The notes: a model not told the origin generated them from the letters alone. 47,431 bases of DNA from Atlantibacter hermannii (GCF_009907385.1 NZ_JAAATR010000060.1:1-47431); one strand, 5' to 3'; positions 35,204-44,666 are shown, numbered from the stretch's first letter. Program-made: numbers and translations.

Positions 35204-36424
35204 TTATCCAAACGCCAGGCGGCGCTGACTCTTGTCGTGATACATGTTCTTGTCGGCGATTTCCATCAGGGCTTCCGGTGTCGCCGTACACTTCGCCAGC
35301 GCGTAGCCGATGCTCATTGATAGCACCGTGGTTTCGCCATTGTTCAACAAAATGGGGGGCAATAGCGCCTGACGCAAATCGGTAATGCACATCAGTAATT
35401 CATCGGTGGAATGAACACCGGTCAGCAAAATTGCAAACTCATCGCCGCCCAGACGATAGGCACAATGCGTGTCGCCTGAGAAATTCCGCAACCGTTGAGC
35501 GGCCTCAATCAGTACACGGTCGCCCGCCGCATGACCCCAGGTATCATTGATCTGTTTGAAGTTATCGCCATCCATGAACAGCAGCGCGGCGTCAATTTTA
35601 CGGCTTCTGTCATTCATCATGGTTTCAACGGCCTGGCGAAACGCCGTGCGATTGGCCAGGCCCGTCAACGGATCGTGGGTAGCGCTGATCAACAGCGAGG
35701 CATTTTTACGCTGTAATTGTGTTTGCCAGGTTTCCATCTCGTCCAACAGCGTATTGAAGTCCTGCCCGAAACGGTGAAATTCTTCTATGCGCTCGGCGGA
35801 TACCCGTCGGGAAAAATTGCGGTTAGTCTGCACGTCATGAGCGACTTCGGTAATATTATTGAGCGCGTTAACCAGGCCTTTATGCAAGTAACGCGTAATT
35901 GACAGGGAGATACAGGAAGCCAGGATCAGGCAGGCGGTCAGTACGCCAAGCGAAGTCCAGACAAAGTGGGTAATAATATTATCCATGGCGGTCAGGCGGA
36001 TCTCGCCCAGCACGCTGCCATTATGATAAATCTGCTGAATCACCGGTGTCGGGAATACCCATTTACTGACCAGGCCGCCCATCACATCGCGATCGTTATC
36101 TGCCGTACCTGACCAGTCGGCAATAATCTCTCCCGTGTTGTCCACTACCTGCGCACTGGCGAATTGACCCTGTGCGCCAAGTGCGGCGAGAGTCTCATAC
36201 GCCGCCGGGCCATCACGAAATACCATGGCGGCTTCCAGCGTATGGCTGATGGAAACGCTCAGTAAACGGAGGTTATTCTGGGCGTATTGTTTCAGCGTCA
36301 GCATGGATGAGACGGAAAGCAGCAGCCAGGCAATAATCATAGTAATGACGACGCTTATCATACTGATGCGTCGCAACGTTCTTTTAAACGTTGGCCGAGG
36401 CATAGAGTTGATATCCTTAATCAT
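35204..36424 (-). CDS. dgcN: Diguanylate cyclase DgcN (YfiN)
   Basis: This 406-residue inner-membrane enzyme makes cyclic-di-GMP. I chose the ATG at 36424 (MIKDINSMPRP), which overlaps the end of yfiR by 8 bases and has GGAA eight bases upstream. It has a first membrane helix at about 20-42, a periplasmic sensor part, a second helix near 145-170, then a HAMP-like linker and a GGDEF domain with the intact motif RLGGDEF. No canonical RxxD inhibitory site lies before GGDEF. YfiR normally holds the cyclase inactive. Confidence 0.95.
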   Translation of the reverse strand: MIKDINSMPRPTFKRTLRRISMISVVITMIIAWLLLSVSSMLTLKQYAQNNLRLLSVSISHTLEAAMVFRDGPAAYETLAALGAQGQFASAQVVDNTGEIIADWSGTADNDRDVMGGLVSKWVFPTPVIQQIYHNGSVLGEIRLTAMDNIITHFVWTSLGVLTACLILASCISLSITRYLHKGLVNALNNITEVAHDVQTNRNFSRRVSAERIEEFHRFGQDFNTLLDEMETWQTQLQRKNASLLISATHDPLTGLANRTAFRQAVETMMNDRSRKIDAALLFMDGDNFKQINDTWGHAAGDRVLIEAAQRLRNFSGDTHCAYRLGGDEFAILLTGVHSTDELLMCITDLRQALLPPILLNNGETTVLSMSIGYALAKCTATPEALMEIADKNMYHDKSQRRLAFG

Positions 36425-36941
36425 GATTATTATTCCGTGCAAGCATCAGTACGTCTGGATTGACCCGCACACCGCTACGGGACAACGAGTCAAGATTTAC
36501 CGCGAATTTAACCGGGGTAACGTTAATATTCAGGCAAAATGAACTGCCGATCAGGCACTGAGTATTTTGCTCAGCAATTAATAATAAAGGGCGTGGTTGA
36601 TAGGCCTCGATTAATTTCACCTGTTCTTCAGGTCGTTCCTCTCCAAAATAAAGACCATCACATTGCGACGCTAATGCCTGTTCACTGTTTTCAATGATGA
36701 CCGGCGTATAGGATAACGGCGTAATATTATCGGTTACTAATTTTGCCAAACGGGAAGAGCGAAAAATACAAATACGCGGTGCCGCTAAAAGAGTGGGCCA
36801 GCGGGTATAACTGATAATGCCTGAGACAATACGCTGTACGGCTTCGTCATTATTTGCGCCTGACGAGGGAAGTTCCGCTATCGAAGGTATCGCCACCAAC
36901 ATCAATACAAAATAAATGGCTCGGAAATGCAGCACAGGCAT
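36417..36941 (-). CDS. yfiR: Periplasmic repressor YfiR
   Basis: This 174-residue protein starts at the ATG at 36941 (MPVLHFRAIYFVL), with a signal peptide ending near AIPSIAE. The frame is open 23 codons earlier without a signal peptide at its start. The YfiR signature SGIISYTRWP, the segment VIIENSEQALASQCDGLYFG and the C-terminal SRSGVRVNPDVLMLAR are conserved. Four cysteines (ICIF, QCDG, TQC and SFC) match the two disulfides that make YfiR redox-responsive. It is the first gene of the operon. Confidence 0.95.
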   Translation of the reverse strand: MPVLHFRAIYFVLMLVAIPSIAELPSSGANNDEAVQRIVSGIISYTRWPTLLAAPRICIFRSSRLAKLVTDNITPLSYTPVIIENSEQALASQCDGLYFGEERPEEQVKLIEAYQPRPLLLIAEQNTQCLIGSSFCLNINVTPVKFAVNLDSLSRSGVRVNPDVLMLARNNNHD

Positions 36942-37102
36942 GTTGTGGATTCCAGATAAAACGGTGACGCAGTAATTGTTGTTACAGAATATATCCTGGG
37001 ATAATACCATTTACCGCCGGGTTCGTCATTAACGACACGCTAATCAGTCGCACAGACGGAGCGGTTAACGTGAATAAACGGGATAATAAAGTTTTAAACT
37101 CT

Positions 37103-37477
37103 TCAATTTAATATCGAATCTTCGCTGGCACCCGTATCGCCTTCTTTCCAGCGTGCGCGTAACTGAGAACTTTGTTCGAGATTTTCGCACGTTGCCGGGA
37201 AACTTCTGCCGCTCAGTCCCCAGACGTATAAAAAATCATCCTGACATAACCTCTGCTGGCCGCGTAGATAGCCCTTTTGGTATGCCGTCATATCAATTCG
37301 CGCGTCATCATAATCCTGAAGAAGTCGCTGCCGATCTTTTGCCGGACCGCCGGACATCGCATCATCAACGCCAATCTCATACCAGTTCCGTTCACTCCAC
37401 GTCGGCGCATGGGTGTAAGGATCGATCTGACAACCCGTGGCAAACAGGATGCCGAAAAAGACCATTATTTGACGCAT
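37103..37477 (-). CDS. yfiL: DUF2799 lipoprotein YfiL
   Basis: This 124-residue lipoprotein has the lipobox ATGC (Cys16). The mature part shows CQIDPYTHAPTW, YEIGVDDAMSG and a C-terminal GLSGRSFPATCENLEQSSQLR, all as in E. coli YfiL. Function is unknown. It lies 161 bases upstream of yfiR on the same strand and divergent from aroF; AAGG lies eight bases before its ATG. Confidence 0.9.
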   Translation of the reverse strand: MRQIMVFFGILFATGCQIDPYTHAPTWSERNWYEIGVDDAMSGGPAKDRQRLLQDYDDARIDMTAYQKGYLRGQQRLCQDDFLYVWGLSGRSFPATCENLEQSSQLRARWKEGDTGASEDSILN

Positions 37478-37576
37478 TGCCGCAACCTTAAGGTGGGTTA
37501 GTGGTTATGCAAAACGTAGCGCAAAAAACGAATAAGCCGCTTACTTTTTTACGATCCGGCGATTGAATATGCATTA

Positions 37577-37594
37577 TGTAAATAAATAATTACA
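37577..37594 (+). promoter_or_regulatory. Distal TyrR box of aroF
   Basis: TGTAAATAAATAATTACA matches the TyrR consensus TGTAAA-N6-TTTACA with one mismatch and lies 159 bases before the aroF start. Confidence 0.85.
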
Positions 37595-37638
37595 CACAGG
37601 TGATAGTTAAGTCTGGGAAAATGGACTTTACTTGTTAG

Positions 37639-37656
37639 TGTAACGAAAAATTTACG
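37639..37656 (+). promoter_or_regulatory. Proximal TyrR box of aroF
   Basis: TGTAACGAAAAATTTACG matches TGTAAA-N6-TTTACA with two mismatches. It ends 10 bases before a possible -35 (TTGAAA, 37666-37671) and so could block the promoter. A -10 was not placed confidently. Confidence 0.75.
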
Positions 37657-37752
37657 TAATGTGGATTGAAATCTTTACCGCGTATGATAAGGTAACGCCT
37701 ACCTCTGTGAGGTAAAGACTATCGCAAACGAGCACATTTAAGGGTCGCAATC

Positions 37753-38823
37753 ATGCAAAAAGACGCGCTGAATAACGTTCATATCGCTGATGAACAGGTA
37801 CTGATCACGCCGGATCAACTCAAGGCTGAATTCCCGCTGACGCTGGAACAGGAAGCGCAAATCGCGCGCTCCCGCGAGACGATCGCCAATATTATTGCCG
37901 GGCGCGATCCGCGTCTGCTGGTGGTATGTGGACCTTGCTCGATCCACGATCCCGAAGCGGCCATTGAATATGCTCGTCGGTTTAAAACCCTTGCCGAACA
38001 AGTCAGCGATACGCTTTATCTGGTTATGCGCGTCTATTTTGAAAAACCCCGTACCACCGTTGGCTGGAAAGGGTTGATTAACGATCCCCACATGGATGGC
38101 TCGTTTGATGTCGAAGCTGGCCTGAAAATCGCTCGCAGCCTGCTGGTGGAACTGGTCAATATGGGGCTGCCGCTGGCGACCGAAGCGCTGGATCCCAATA
38201 GCCCGCAATACCTGGGCGATCTGTTTAGCTGGTCCGCCATTGGCGCGCGCACCACCGAATCGCAAACCCACCGCGAAATGGCTTCGGGTCTTTCTATGCC
38301 GGTGGGCTTTAAAAACGGCACCGACGGCAGCCTGGCGACCGCCATCAACGCCATGCGCGCCGCCGAGCAGTCTCACCGCTTTGTTGGTATTAACCAGGCG
38401 GGCCAGGTTTGCCTGCTGCAAACCCAGGGTAACCCGGACGGCCATGTGATTTTGCGCGGCGGTAAAGCGCCGAACTACAGCCCGGCGGACGTGGCGCAAT
38501 GTGAAAAAGAGATGGAACAGGCGGGACTCCGTCCGGCGCTGATGATAGATTGCAGCCATGGTAATTCCAATAAAGACTACCGCCGCCAGCCGGGCGTCGC
38601 CGAATCGGTCGTCGCGCAAATTAAGGATGGCAACCGTTCGATTATCGGCCTGATGATTGAAAGCCATCTGTTTGAAGGCAATCAGTCTTCTGAGCAACCG
38701 CGCAGCGCAATGAAGTACGGCGTATCGGTTACCGATGCCTGTATCAGCTGGGAAACCACCGACGCGCTGCTGCAGGAAATCCACACCGATCTGAACGGTA
38801 CGCTCGCGGCGCGTTTCGCTTAA
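37753..38823 (+). CDS. aroF: Tyrosine-sensitive DAHP synthase
   Basis: This 356-residue enzyme catalyses the first step of the shikimate pathway, condensing phosphoenolpyruvate with erythrose 4-phosphate. Family motifs are VVCGPCSIHDPEAAIEYA, RVYFEKPRTTVGWKGLINDP, VGFKNGTDGS and MIDCSHGNSNKD. Asn8, a residue tied to tyrosine feedback in E. coli AroF, is present. It is the first gene of aroF-tyrA with two TyrR boxes upstream; tyrA starts nine bases after its stop. Confidence 0.98.
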   Translation: MQKDALNNVHIADEQVLITPDQLKAEFPLTLEQEAQIARSRETIANIIAGRDPRLLVVCGPCSIHDPEAAIEYARRFKTLAEQVSDTLYLVMRVYFEKPRTTVGWKGLINDPHMDGSFDVEAGLKIARSLLVELVNMGLPLATEALDPNSPQYLGDLFSWSAIGARTTESQTHREMASGLSMPVGFKNGTDGSLATAINAMRAAEQSHRFVGINQAGQVCLLQTQGNPDGHVILRGGKAPNYSPADVAQCEKEMEQAGLRPALMIDCSHGNSNKDYRRQPGVAESVVAQIKDGNRSIIGLMIESHLFEGNQSSEQPRSAMKYGVSVTDACISWETTDALLQEIHTDLNGTLAARFA

Positions 38824-38832
38824 GAGGTTATT

Positions 38833-39954
38833 ATGGTTGCAGAATTGACCGCACTGCGCGATCAAATCGATGAAGTGGATAAGGCACTGCTGGGGCTACT
38901 GGCGCGTCGCCTGGCGCTGGTTTCTGAAGTCGGCGAAGTGAAAAGTCGTTATGGCCTACCGGTTTACGTGCCGGAGCGCGAGGCGTCGATGTTGGCGTCT
39001 CGTCGTCAGGAGGCCGAGCAGCTTGGCGTCTCGCCGGATCTGATTGAAGATGTCCTGCGCCGGGTGATGCGCGAATCCTATGCGCATGAAAATGACAAAG
39101 GCTTTAAAACGCTGCATCCGACGCTGCGGCCGGTGGTGATCGTCGGCGGGGCGGGGCAGATGGGGCGTCTGTTTGAAAAGATGCTACAGCTGTCTGGCTA
39201 TCAGGTGCGTATTCTTGAACCGCAGGACTGGCCGCAGGCGGAAGCGCTGGTTGCCGACGCCGGGATGGTGATTGTCAGCGTGCCGATCCACATTACCGAG
39301 CAGGTGATTGCTAAACTGCCGCGATTGCCGGATGACTGCATCCTCGTCGATCTCGCGTCGGTGAAGAATGGGCCATTACAGGCGATGCTGAGCGCGCATA
39401 ACGGTCCGGTACTGGGTCTGCACCCCATGTTTGGCCCGGACAGCGGCAGCCTGGCGAAACAGGTGGTGGTCTACTGCGATGGACGCCAGCCGGAAGCCTA
39501 TCAGTGGTTCCTGGAGCAGATTCAGGTATGGGGCGCGCGTCTGCACCGCAGCAGCGCCGTGGAGCATGACCAGAATATGGCATTTATTCAGGCGCTGCGC
39601 CACTTCGCGACCTTCGCCTACGGCCTGCATCTGGCGGAAGAGAATGTGCAACTGGAAAAACTGTTGGCGCTTTCATCGCCAATCTATCGGCTGGAGCTGG
39701 CGATGGTTGGACGGCTGTTCGCTCAGGACCCGCAGCTGTATGCGGATATCATTATGTCGTCGGAAGATAATCTGGCGCTGATTAAGCGCTACTACCAGCG
39801 CTTTGGCGAGGCGATTGGCTTACTGGAGCAGGGTGATAAACAGGCGTTTATCAACAGCTTCCGCAAAGTCGAACACTGGTTTGGCGATTACGCGCCACGC
39901 TTTCAGAGCGAAAGTCGGACCCTGCTGCGTCAGGCGAACGACAGCCGCCAGTAA
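38833..39954 (+). CDS. tyrA: Bifunctional chorismate mutase / prephenate dehydrogenase
   Basis: This 373-residue enzyme converts chorismate to prephenate and then to 4-hydroxyphenylpyruvate for tyrosine synthesis. The N-terminal AroQ mutase domain (about 1-88) starts [20 protein letters not shown]. The NAD-binding motif GGAGQMG is at 105-111, and dehydrogenase motifs include [10 protein letters not shown] and the [15 protein letters not shown] segment. It is cotranscribed with aroF and ends at a terminator. Confidence 0.98.
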   Translation: MVAELTALRDQIDEVDKALLGLLARRLALVSEVGEVKSRYGLPVYVPEREASMLASRRQEAEQLGVSPDLIEDVLRRVMRESYAHENDKGFKTLHPTLRPVVIVGGAGQMGRLFEKMLQLSGYQVRILEPQDWPQAEALVADAGMVIVSVPIHITEQVIAKLPRLPDDCILVDLASVKNGPLQAMLSAHNGPVLGLHPMFGPDSGSLAKQVVVYCDGRQPEAYQWFLEQIQVWGARLHRSSAVEHDQNMAFIQALRHFATFAYGLHLAEENVQLEKLLALSSPIYRLELAMVGRLFAQDPQLYADIIMSSEDNLALIKRYYQRFGEAIGLLEQGDKQAFINSFRKVEHWFGDYAPRFQSESRTLLRQANDSRQ

Positions 39955-39960
39955 ACTAAA

Positions 39961-39987
39961 AAAGCCAGCGAATTCGCTGGCTTTTTT
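39961..39987. terminator. Terminator between tyrA and pheA
   Basis: AAAGCCAGCG (39961-39970) pairs with CGCTGGCTTT (39975-39984) around AATT, flanked by A residues on one side and T residues on the other. It can serve both convergent genes. Confidence 0.92.
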
Positions 39988-39992
39988 ATCGA

Positions 39993-41153
39993 TTACGCCG
40001 GATCGACCGGCACCACGTTTTCACTGGGATAGCAGCCCAGCACTTTCATTGAACGGGTGATTTCGGTGAGCTCGCGCAGCGCCTGCTGCATTTCCGCCTG
40101 CTGAACGTTGGCCTGCACGTCCAGATAGAACATCTCTTCCCACGGGTTGCCGTTAATAGGACGGGATTCCAGACGAGTCATGATCAGATTGTGATTACGC
40201 AGCACCAGTAACGCTTCCACCAGGGCGCCTGCCTGCTGGCCGGTCGCCATCAACAGGGTGGTTTTCGCCGGAACCTGATCGGAAACGTGAATCGCTTTAC
40301 GCGCCAGTACCACAAAGCGGGTGATGTTCTGGGTCTGGTTCGCCAGACTGCGTTCCAGCACCTGTAAGCCATACAGCGCGCCGCCGGCTTCACTTCCTAA
40401 CGCCGCCACTTTCGGGGACGTCATCTGCGCCACCTTTTCCATGGCGGCGGAGGTGCTCTCGCAATACTCAATTTTCCAGTGTGAATAGCGGTTAAGGAAC
40501 TGGCTGCACTGCTGGAACGGTTGCGGATGGCTGTAGATGGTTTCAATACTTTCCAGGTCGGTAGAACCCGATACCAGTACGCAGTGATCGACAGGAATGG
40601 TTAACTCGCCGACGATAGACAGGCTGGTGTGCTGGAGCAAGTCGTAGACATCGTTAATCGCACCGGAGCTGGTGTTTTCCAGCGGCACTACCGCGTAGTC
40701 TGCCTGGCCGGTTTCCACCTGGTTAAAAATCTCATGGAATTTGGCGCAGCCGCTTTCAATAAACTGCTCAAAATGGCGAGCGGCATACTGACGCGCCGCC
40801 AGATGCGAGTAAGAGCCTTTCGGGCCAAGAAATGCCACGCGCGCCGAGTGCGGATTGGTTTGGTTAAGATGCTGCTGAAGTAGCGCCTGCTGCGTAAGAA
40901 CAGAATCTTCAATAATTAGCTGAAACAGGCGGGTAATGTAATGCGCATCAAGATGGTGGGCTTTGCCGAGGGTAATCAGCTTATCCAGCAGATCGCGTTC
41001 GCGGTCAATATCCCGCACCGGGCGATGCGTGGCGAGCTTGGCTTTGCCAACTTCCACCGCCAGGGTGCGGCGTTCGGCTAACAGCGCCAGTAATTTCTCA
41101 TCCAACGCACTGATTTTATCCCGCAGAGCCAGTAAAGGGTTTTCCGCTGTCAT
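39993..41153 (-). CDS. pheA: Bifunctional chorismate mutase / prephenate dehydratase
   Basis: This 386-residue enzyme makes phenylpyruvate for phenylalanine synthesis. The start is the ATG at 41153 ([11 protein letters not shown]), with AAGGT upstream; the frame runs 23 codons further into the attenuator. Domains are AroQ mutase (1-90), prephenate dehydratase (about 105-285) with [18 protein letters not shown] and NITRF, and a C-terminal ACT domain with GALVEALL and ESRP for phenylalanine feedback. The length equals that of E. coli PheA. Expression is controlled by the pheL attenuator. Confidence 0.98.
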   Translation of the reverse strand: MTAENPLLALRDKISALDEKLLALLAERRTLAVEVGKAKLATHRPVRDIDRERDLLDKLITLGKAHHLDAHYITRLFQLIIEDSVLTQQALLQQHLNQTNPHSARVAFLGPKGSYSHLAARQYAARHFEQFIESGCAKFHEIFNQVETGQADYAVVPLENTSSGAINDVYDLLQHTSLSIVGELTIPVDHCVLVSGSTDLESIETIYSHPQPFQQCSQFLNRYSHWKIEYCESTSAAMEKVAQMTSPKVAALGSEAGGALYGLQVLERSLANQTQNITRFVVLARKAIHVSDQVPAKTTLLMATGQQAGALVEALLVLRNHNLIMTRLESRPINGNPWEEMFYLDVQANVQQAEMQQALRELTEITRSMKVLGCYPSENVVPVDPA

Positions 41154-41175
41154 AACGCTACCTTTTTTATAGTCA

Positions 41176-41204
41176 TAAAAAAGGCCCCCCGATTTGGGAG
41201 GCCT
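41176..41204 (-). terminator. pheA attenuator
   Basis: On the minus strand AGGCCTCCC (41204-41196) pairs with GGGGGGCCT (41190-41182), with one wobble, and is followed by a run of T residues. It lies between pheL and pheA and is the standard phenylalanine attenuator position. Confidence 0.9.
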
Positions 41205-41251
41205 GTTTGTTCGTCTTCGCATTCTTTATCACATGACGAAAAGCCTCCCGT

Positions 41252-41299
41252 TCAGGGGAAGGTAAAAAAGAATGCGAAGAAGAACGGCAGTTGTTTCAT
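41252..41299 (-). CDS. pheL: Phenylalanine leader peptide
   Basis: This 15-residue ORF reads [15 protein letters not shown] and contains seven phenylalanines among its last ten residues. Ribosome stalling at these codons prevents the attenuator forming when Phe-tRNA is short. E. coli has [15 protein letters not shown], so only residues 3 and 4 differ. AAGGA lies just upstream of the ATG. Confidence 0.95.
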   Translation of the reverse strand: [15 protein letters not shown]

Positions 41300-41326
41300 A
41301 AGGTGTTCCTTGAAAAAGTACGGTTT

Positions 41327-41356
41327 ACACTACCCGTACTGTTTTCGCTCTGTCAA
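41327..41356 (-). promoter_or_regulatory. pheL-pheA promoter
   Basis: The minus strand has TTGACA (41356-41351), 18 bases, then TAGTGT (41332-41327) where E. coli has TATAAT. The -35 is consensus and the -10 is poor. The -35 lies next to the raiA terminator. Confidence 0.7.
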
Positions 41357-41381
41357 TAAAAAACGCGCCCGGAGGCGCGTT
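41355..41381 (-). terminator. Terminator of raiA
   Basis: AACGCGCC (41362-41369) pairs with GGCGCGTT (41374-41381) around CGGA. The minus-strand T run leads directly into the TTGACA of the pheA promoter, so the two elements overlap. Confidence 0.85.
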
Positions 41382-41397
41382 GTTGTTGTTTGAGTGA

Positions 41398-41730
41398 TTA
41401 CTCTTCTTCCGCGAAGCTAACGTCTTTAACTGAAGGTACTGCGCGACGTGCTTCCCCTTTGTGTTGCACTTTGTTCAGTTGTCGCTCCAGTTTGTTAATG
41501 AGTTCGTTAATAGCCGTATACATATCTTCGTGTTTTGCGCTGGCGACAAGATGGCCGTTTGGCGTATTCATGGTGGCGTCAGCGACGAAGCCTTGAGGTT
41601 CTCTGGATAAGATGATGTGCGGATTAATTAAGTGAGTTTGCCATTTATCCAGTTTAGCGAGACGGTCTGTGACATGCTGGCGAATTGCCGGAGTGATTTC
41701 CATTTGTTTGCTGGTAATGTTCATTGTCAT
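41398..41730 (-). CDS. raiA: Ribosome hibernation factor RaiA (YfiA)
   Basis: This 110-residue protein binds the 30S decoding region in stationary phase and cold and blocks dimerisation into 100S. The start is the ATG at 41730 ([20 protein letters not shown]) with GAGAGG upstream; the frame extends 26 codons earlier without a ribosome site. Conserved parts are [12 protein letters not shown] and [22 protein letters not shown]. The C-terminus ends SFAEEE and is three residues shorter than in E. coli. A CRP-type promoter lies upstream. Confidence 0.96.
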   Translation of the reverse strand: MTMNITSKQMEITPAIRQHVTDRLAKLDKWQTHLINPHIILSREPQGFVADATMNTPNGHLVASAKHEDMYTAINELINKLERQLNKVQHKGEARRAVPSVKDVSFAEEE

Positions 41731-41767
41731 AAATTTTACCTCTCGTCTTTCCCGTCTTGGTGATTCC

Positions 41768-41809
41768 AGCATACCGTCCTGAGTGTCAAAATGTGTGATG
41801 TGAATCACG
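41768..41809 (-). promoter_or_regulatory. CRP-dependent promoter of raiA
   Basis: A CRP box TGTGA-N6-TCACG lies at 41794-41809 (on the minus strand CGTGA-N6-TCACA). A possible -10, TATGCT, at 41773-41768 places the box centre about 41 bases before the start, which is class II geometry. No -35 match is present, as expected for such promoters. Confidence 0.7.
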
Positions 41810-41953
41810 TAAATTTGTCACTTTTTGTCAACTAAACTGTTTTGTGAGACAGGACAGGAAGAGGGCATTTTTCCCTTGTCGGATCGCCTTTTTCAGGCCA
41901 TATTTGATGGGATGACTTCGCGCTAAACCCGGCTAAATCGGGATCGCGGGCAT

Positions 41954-41980
41954 AAAAAAGGCAGCCTGGCTGCCTTTTTT
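41954..41980. terminator. Terminator of bamD
   Basis: GGCAGC (41960-41965) and GCTGCC (41969-41974) form a stem around CTG, with flanking A and T tracts that extend it. It serves bamD on the minus strand. Confidence 0.85.
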
Positions 41981-41993
41981 GTATCGATAACAA

Positions 41994-42731
41994 TTACGTG
42001 TTGCTGCCATTCGCGGCGATGATTTTGGCTACTTTCTCCGCCTGCGCATTCATCTGCATTTCGCGGTAGGCGTTTTCCATTAACTTCAGGCCATCACGGG
42101 TAGCCTGAGTATCCGGGTAATCACGCAGCATCCCTTCCACACGGTTGACCACGGCCACATACGCGCCGCGTTTGGTGTAATATTCGGCAACCGACAGTTC
42201 ATACTTCGCCAGGCGATCTTTCAGGAACACCATGCGTTTGGTGGCGTCAGTAACGTACTGGCTCTGCGGATAGCCGCGGGTCAGCTTCGCGAAGTCACGG
42301 AAAGCGTCGCGTGCGTGTTGCGGATCGCGGTCGGAACGATCGACACCGAAGAAACCTTGCAGCGCGCTATCATCCAGCGCCATGTTAGTCAGCCCGCGCA
42401 TATACATCACGTAGTCGATGTTCGGGTGAGTCGGGTTCAGACGCATAAAACGATCGATGGAAGCCTGAGCCAGCGGAAGATCGGCGTTTTTGTAGTACGC
42501 ATAGATCAGATCCAGCTGAACCTGCTGGGAGTACGGCCCGAAGGGATAACGATTATCCAGCGCTTCCAGTTGCGTTATTGCCGCTTTCCAGTTACCGTCC
42601 TGCAGTTTTTGCTGAGCAGTCGCGTAAATTTCAGATGGCGGATTATCAGGGACCTCGTCCTTAGAACCGGAGCAACCCGCCAAAGCCAGGCTCAACGTGG
42701 CGGCAGCCACCAGATATTTCATGCGCGTCAT
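41994..42731 (-). CDS. bamD: BAM complex lipoprotein BamD
   Basis: This 245-residue essential lipoprotein of the outer-membrane assembly machine has the lipobox LAGC with Cys20. The mature part is a series of five TPR-like repeats, beginning [20 protein letters not shown] and including [20 protein letters not shown]. The length equals that of E. coli BamD. It is divergent from rluD across about 136 bases. Confidence 0.98.
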   Translation of the reverse strand: MTRMKYLVAAATLSLALAGCSGSKDEVPDNPPSEIYATAQQKLQDGNWKAAITQLEALDNRYPFGPYSQQVQLDLIYAYYKNADLPLAQASIDRFMRLNPTHPNIDYVMYMRGLTNMALDDSALQGFFGVDRSDRDPQHARDAFRDFAKLTRGYPQSQYVTDATKRMVFLKDRLAKYELSVAEYYTKRGAYVAVVNRVEGMLRDYPDTQATRDGLKLMENAYREMQMNAQAEKVAKIIAANGSNT

Positions 42732-42867
42732 GACGTTTTGACTTTCCTCAGAATGTTTTACTTGTGCGGGAGATTGACAGTTCCTGCTCCCGGTTAAGAC
42801 CAGCTACAATAGCACACTATATTATACGGCGAAGCCGTAAATCCCAACGTAAACGAAGAAGCAGTAT

Positions 42868-43848
42868 ATGGCACAACGAGTACAACTCACTGCAACGGTG
42901 TCCGAATCTCAACTCGGTCAACGCTTAGATCAGGCTTTGGCCGAAATGTTCCCTGATTATTCGCGATCGCGGATAAAAGAGTGGATTTTAGACCAGCGCG
43001 TCCAGCTCAACGGCAAGATTAGCGATAAGCCAAAAGAAAAAGTATTCGGCGGTGAAAGCGTGGTTATCGACGTAGAAATCGAAGAAGACGCCCGCTTTGA
43101 ACCCCAGGATATCCCGCTGAATATCGTCTATGAAGATGACGACATTCTGGTCATCAACAAACCGCGCGATTTCGTGGTGCATCCCGGCGCGGGCAACCCT
43201 GACGGCACGGTGCTGAATGCGCTGCTGCACTACTATCCGCCGATTGCCGACGTGCCGCGCGCGGGTATTGTGCACCGTCTGGATAAAGACACCACCGGTT
43301 TGATGGTGGTGGCGAAAACCATTCCGGCGCAAACCCGCCTGGTGGAATCCCTGCAACTGCGCGAGATCACCCGCGAGTACGAAGCGGTGGCGATCGGTCA
43401 CATGACGGCAGGCGGAACGGTGGAAGAACCCATCAGCCGTCATCCGACGAAACGTACCCATATGTCTGTCCATCCGATGGGTAAACCTGCCGTTACCCAT
43501 TACCGGATTATGGAGCATTTTCGGATTCATACCCGGCTGAGGCTGCGCCTGGAAACGGGGCGTACCCACCAAATCCGCGTACATATGGCGCATATTACCC
43601 ATCCGCTGGTGGGTGATCAGCTGTACGGTGGACGTCCGCGCCCGCCTAAAGGCGCGTCCGACGAATTCATTCAGGCGCTGCGCCAGTTTGATCGCCAGGC
43701 GCTGCATGCGACGATGCTGCGTTTGTATCATCCTATTACCGGTATCCAGATGGAATGGCACGCGCCTATCCCGCAGGATATGGTTGACCTCATCGATGCG
43801 CTGCGTGCTGACTTCGAAACGCATAAAGACGACGTTGACTGGTTATGA
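42868..43848 (+). CDS. rluD: 23S rRNA pseudouridine(1911/1915/1917) synthase
   Basis: This 326-residue enzyme modifies helix 69 of 23S rRNA. An S4-like domain (about 15-75, with RLDQALAEMFPDYSRSRIKE) precedes the catalytic domain, with the motif HRLDKDTTG placing the catalytic aspartate at residue 139. RLETGRTHQIRVHM is the other family motif. The stop overlaps the pgeF start as ATGA, so the two are translationally coupled. Confidence 0.98.
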   Translation: MAQRVQLTATVSESQLGQRLDQALAEMFPDYSRSRIKEWILDQRVQLNGKISDKPKEKVFGGESVVIDVEIEEDARFEPQDIPLNIVYEDDDILVINKPRDFVVHPGAGNPDGTVLNALLHYYPPIADVPRAGIVHRLDKDTTGLMVVAKTIPAQTRLVESLQLREITREYEAVAIGHMTAGGTVEEPISRHPTKRTHMSVHPMGKPAVTHYRIMEHFRIHTRLRLRLETGRTHQIRVHMAHITHPLVGDQLYGGRPRPPKGASDEFIQALRQFDRQALHATMLRLYHPITGIQMEWHAPIPQDMVDLIDALRADFETHKDDVDWL

Positions 43849-44576
43849 CAAAACTCATTATCCCCGACTGGCCATTGCCGCCGGGCGTTGCGGCCTGTAG
43901 CAGCACCCGCATTGGCGGCGTAAGCGCCGGGCCGTATGCATCGCTCAATCTGGGCGCGCATTGCGGCGACAACGCCGATGACGTCGAGGAAAATCGCAGC
44001 CGTTTATTCGCCGCCGCGCAGATGCCGTCCAGACCGGTATGGCTGGAGCAGGTGCACGGTAACGCGGTATTACGCCTGATCGGCGAGCCGTATAGCGCAA
44101 AACGCGCCGATGCTTCCTGGAGCGATACGCCTGGCACGGTTTGCGCTGTCATGACCGCGGACTGTTTGCCGGTGCTATTCTGTAATCAGGCGGGCAGCGA
44201 AGTGGCTGCCGCGCATGCGGGATGGCGGGGGTTATGTGACGGCGTACTGGAAGCGACGCTCGCGAGTTTTAACGATCGCCCGGAAAATATCATGGCGTGG
44301 TTAGGCCCGGCGATTGGTCCACAGGCGTTTGAGGTGGGCGATGATGTGCGCGATGCGTTTATTGCCAAAGACGGCCAGGCCGCCAGCGCGTTTCGTCCAG
44401 CGGGTGAAAAGTATTTCGCCGATATTTATCAGCTTGCGCGCCAGCGTTTAACGGCGGCTGGCGTGACGAAAATCTACGGCGGCGACCGCTGTACCTTTAC
44501 TGAGCAGGACGAATTTTTCTCATACCGCCGTGACAGAATCACGGGCCGTATGGCAAGTTTCATTTGGCTGATATAA
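43845..44576 (+). CDS. pgeF: Purine nucleoside / peptidoglycan editing factor PgeF
   Basis: This 243-residue Zn-dependent protein of the YfiH/LACC1 family has the three metal ligands His71 (EQVHG), Cys107 (TADCLPV) and His124 (AAHAGWRG). In E. coli it corrects L-serine misincorporation into peptidoglycan by removing UDP-MurNAc-L-Ser, and relatives act on purine nucleosides. The start overlaps rluD by four bases. Confidence 0.95.
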   Translation: MTKLIIPDWPLPPGVAACSSTRIGGVSAGPYASLNLGAHCGDNADDVEENRSRLFAAAQMPSRPVWLEQVHGNAVLRLIGEPYSAKRADASWSDTPGTVCAVMTADCLPVLFCNQAGSEVAAAHAGWRGLCDGVLEATLASFNDRPENIMAWLGPAIGPQAFEVGDDVRDAFIAKDGQAASAFRPAGEKYFADIYQLARQRLTAAGVTKIYGGDRCTFTEQDEFFSYRRDRITGRMASFIWLI

Positions 44577-44638
44577 CCTAGCGAATTAAGACGATCCAGA
44601 ACGCGTTGTTTTCTTTTCACATAATTCAGGTCATTCAC

Positions 44639-44666
44639 CTTGAATAATTGAGGGATGACCTCATTT
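44639..44666 (+). promoter_or_regulatory. Sigma-32 heat-shock promoter of clpB
   Basis: CTTGAAT (44639-44645) and CCTCATTT (44659-44666) are 13 bases apart and match the RpoH promoter of E. coli clpB. The start codon lies 41 bases downstream. Confidence 0.82.
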
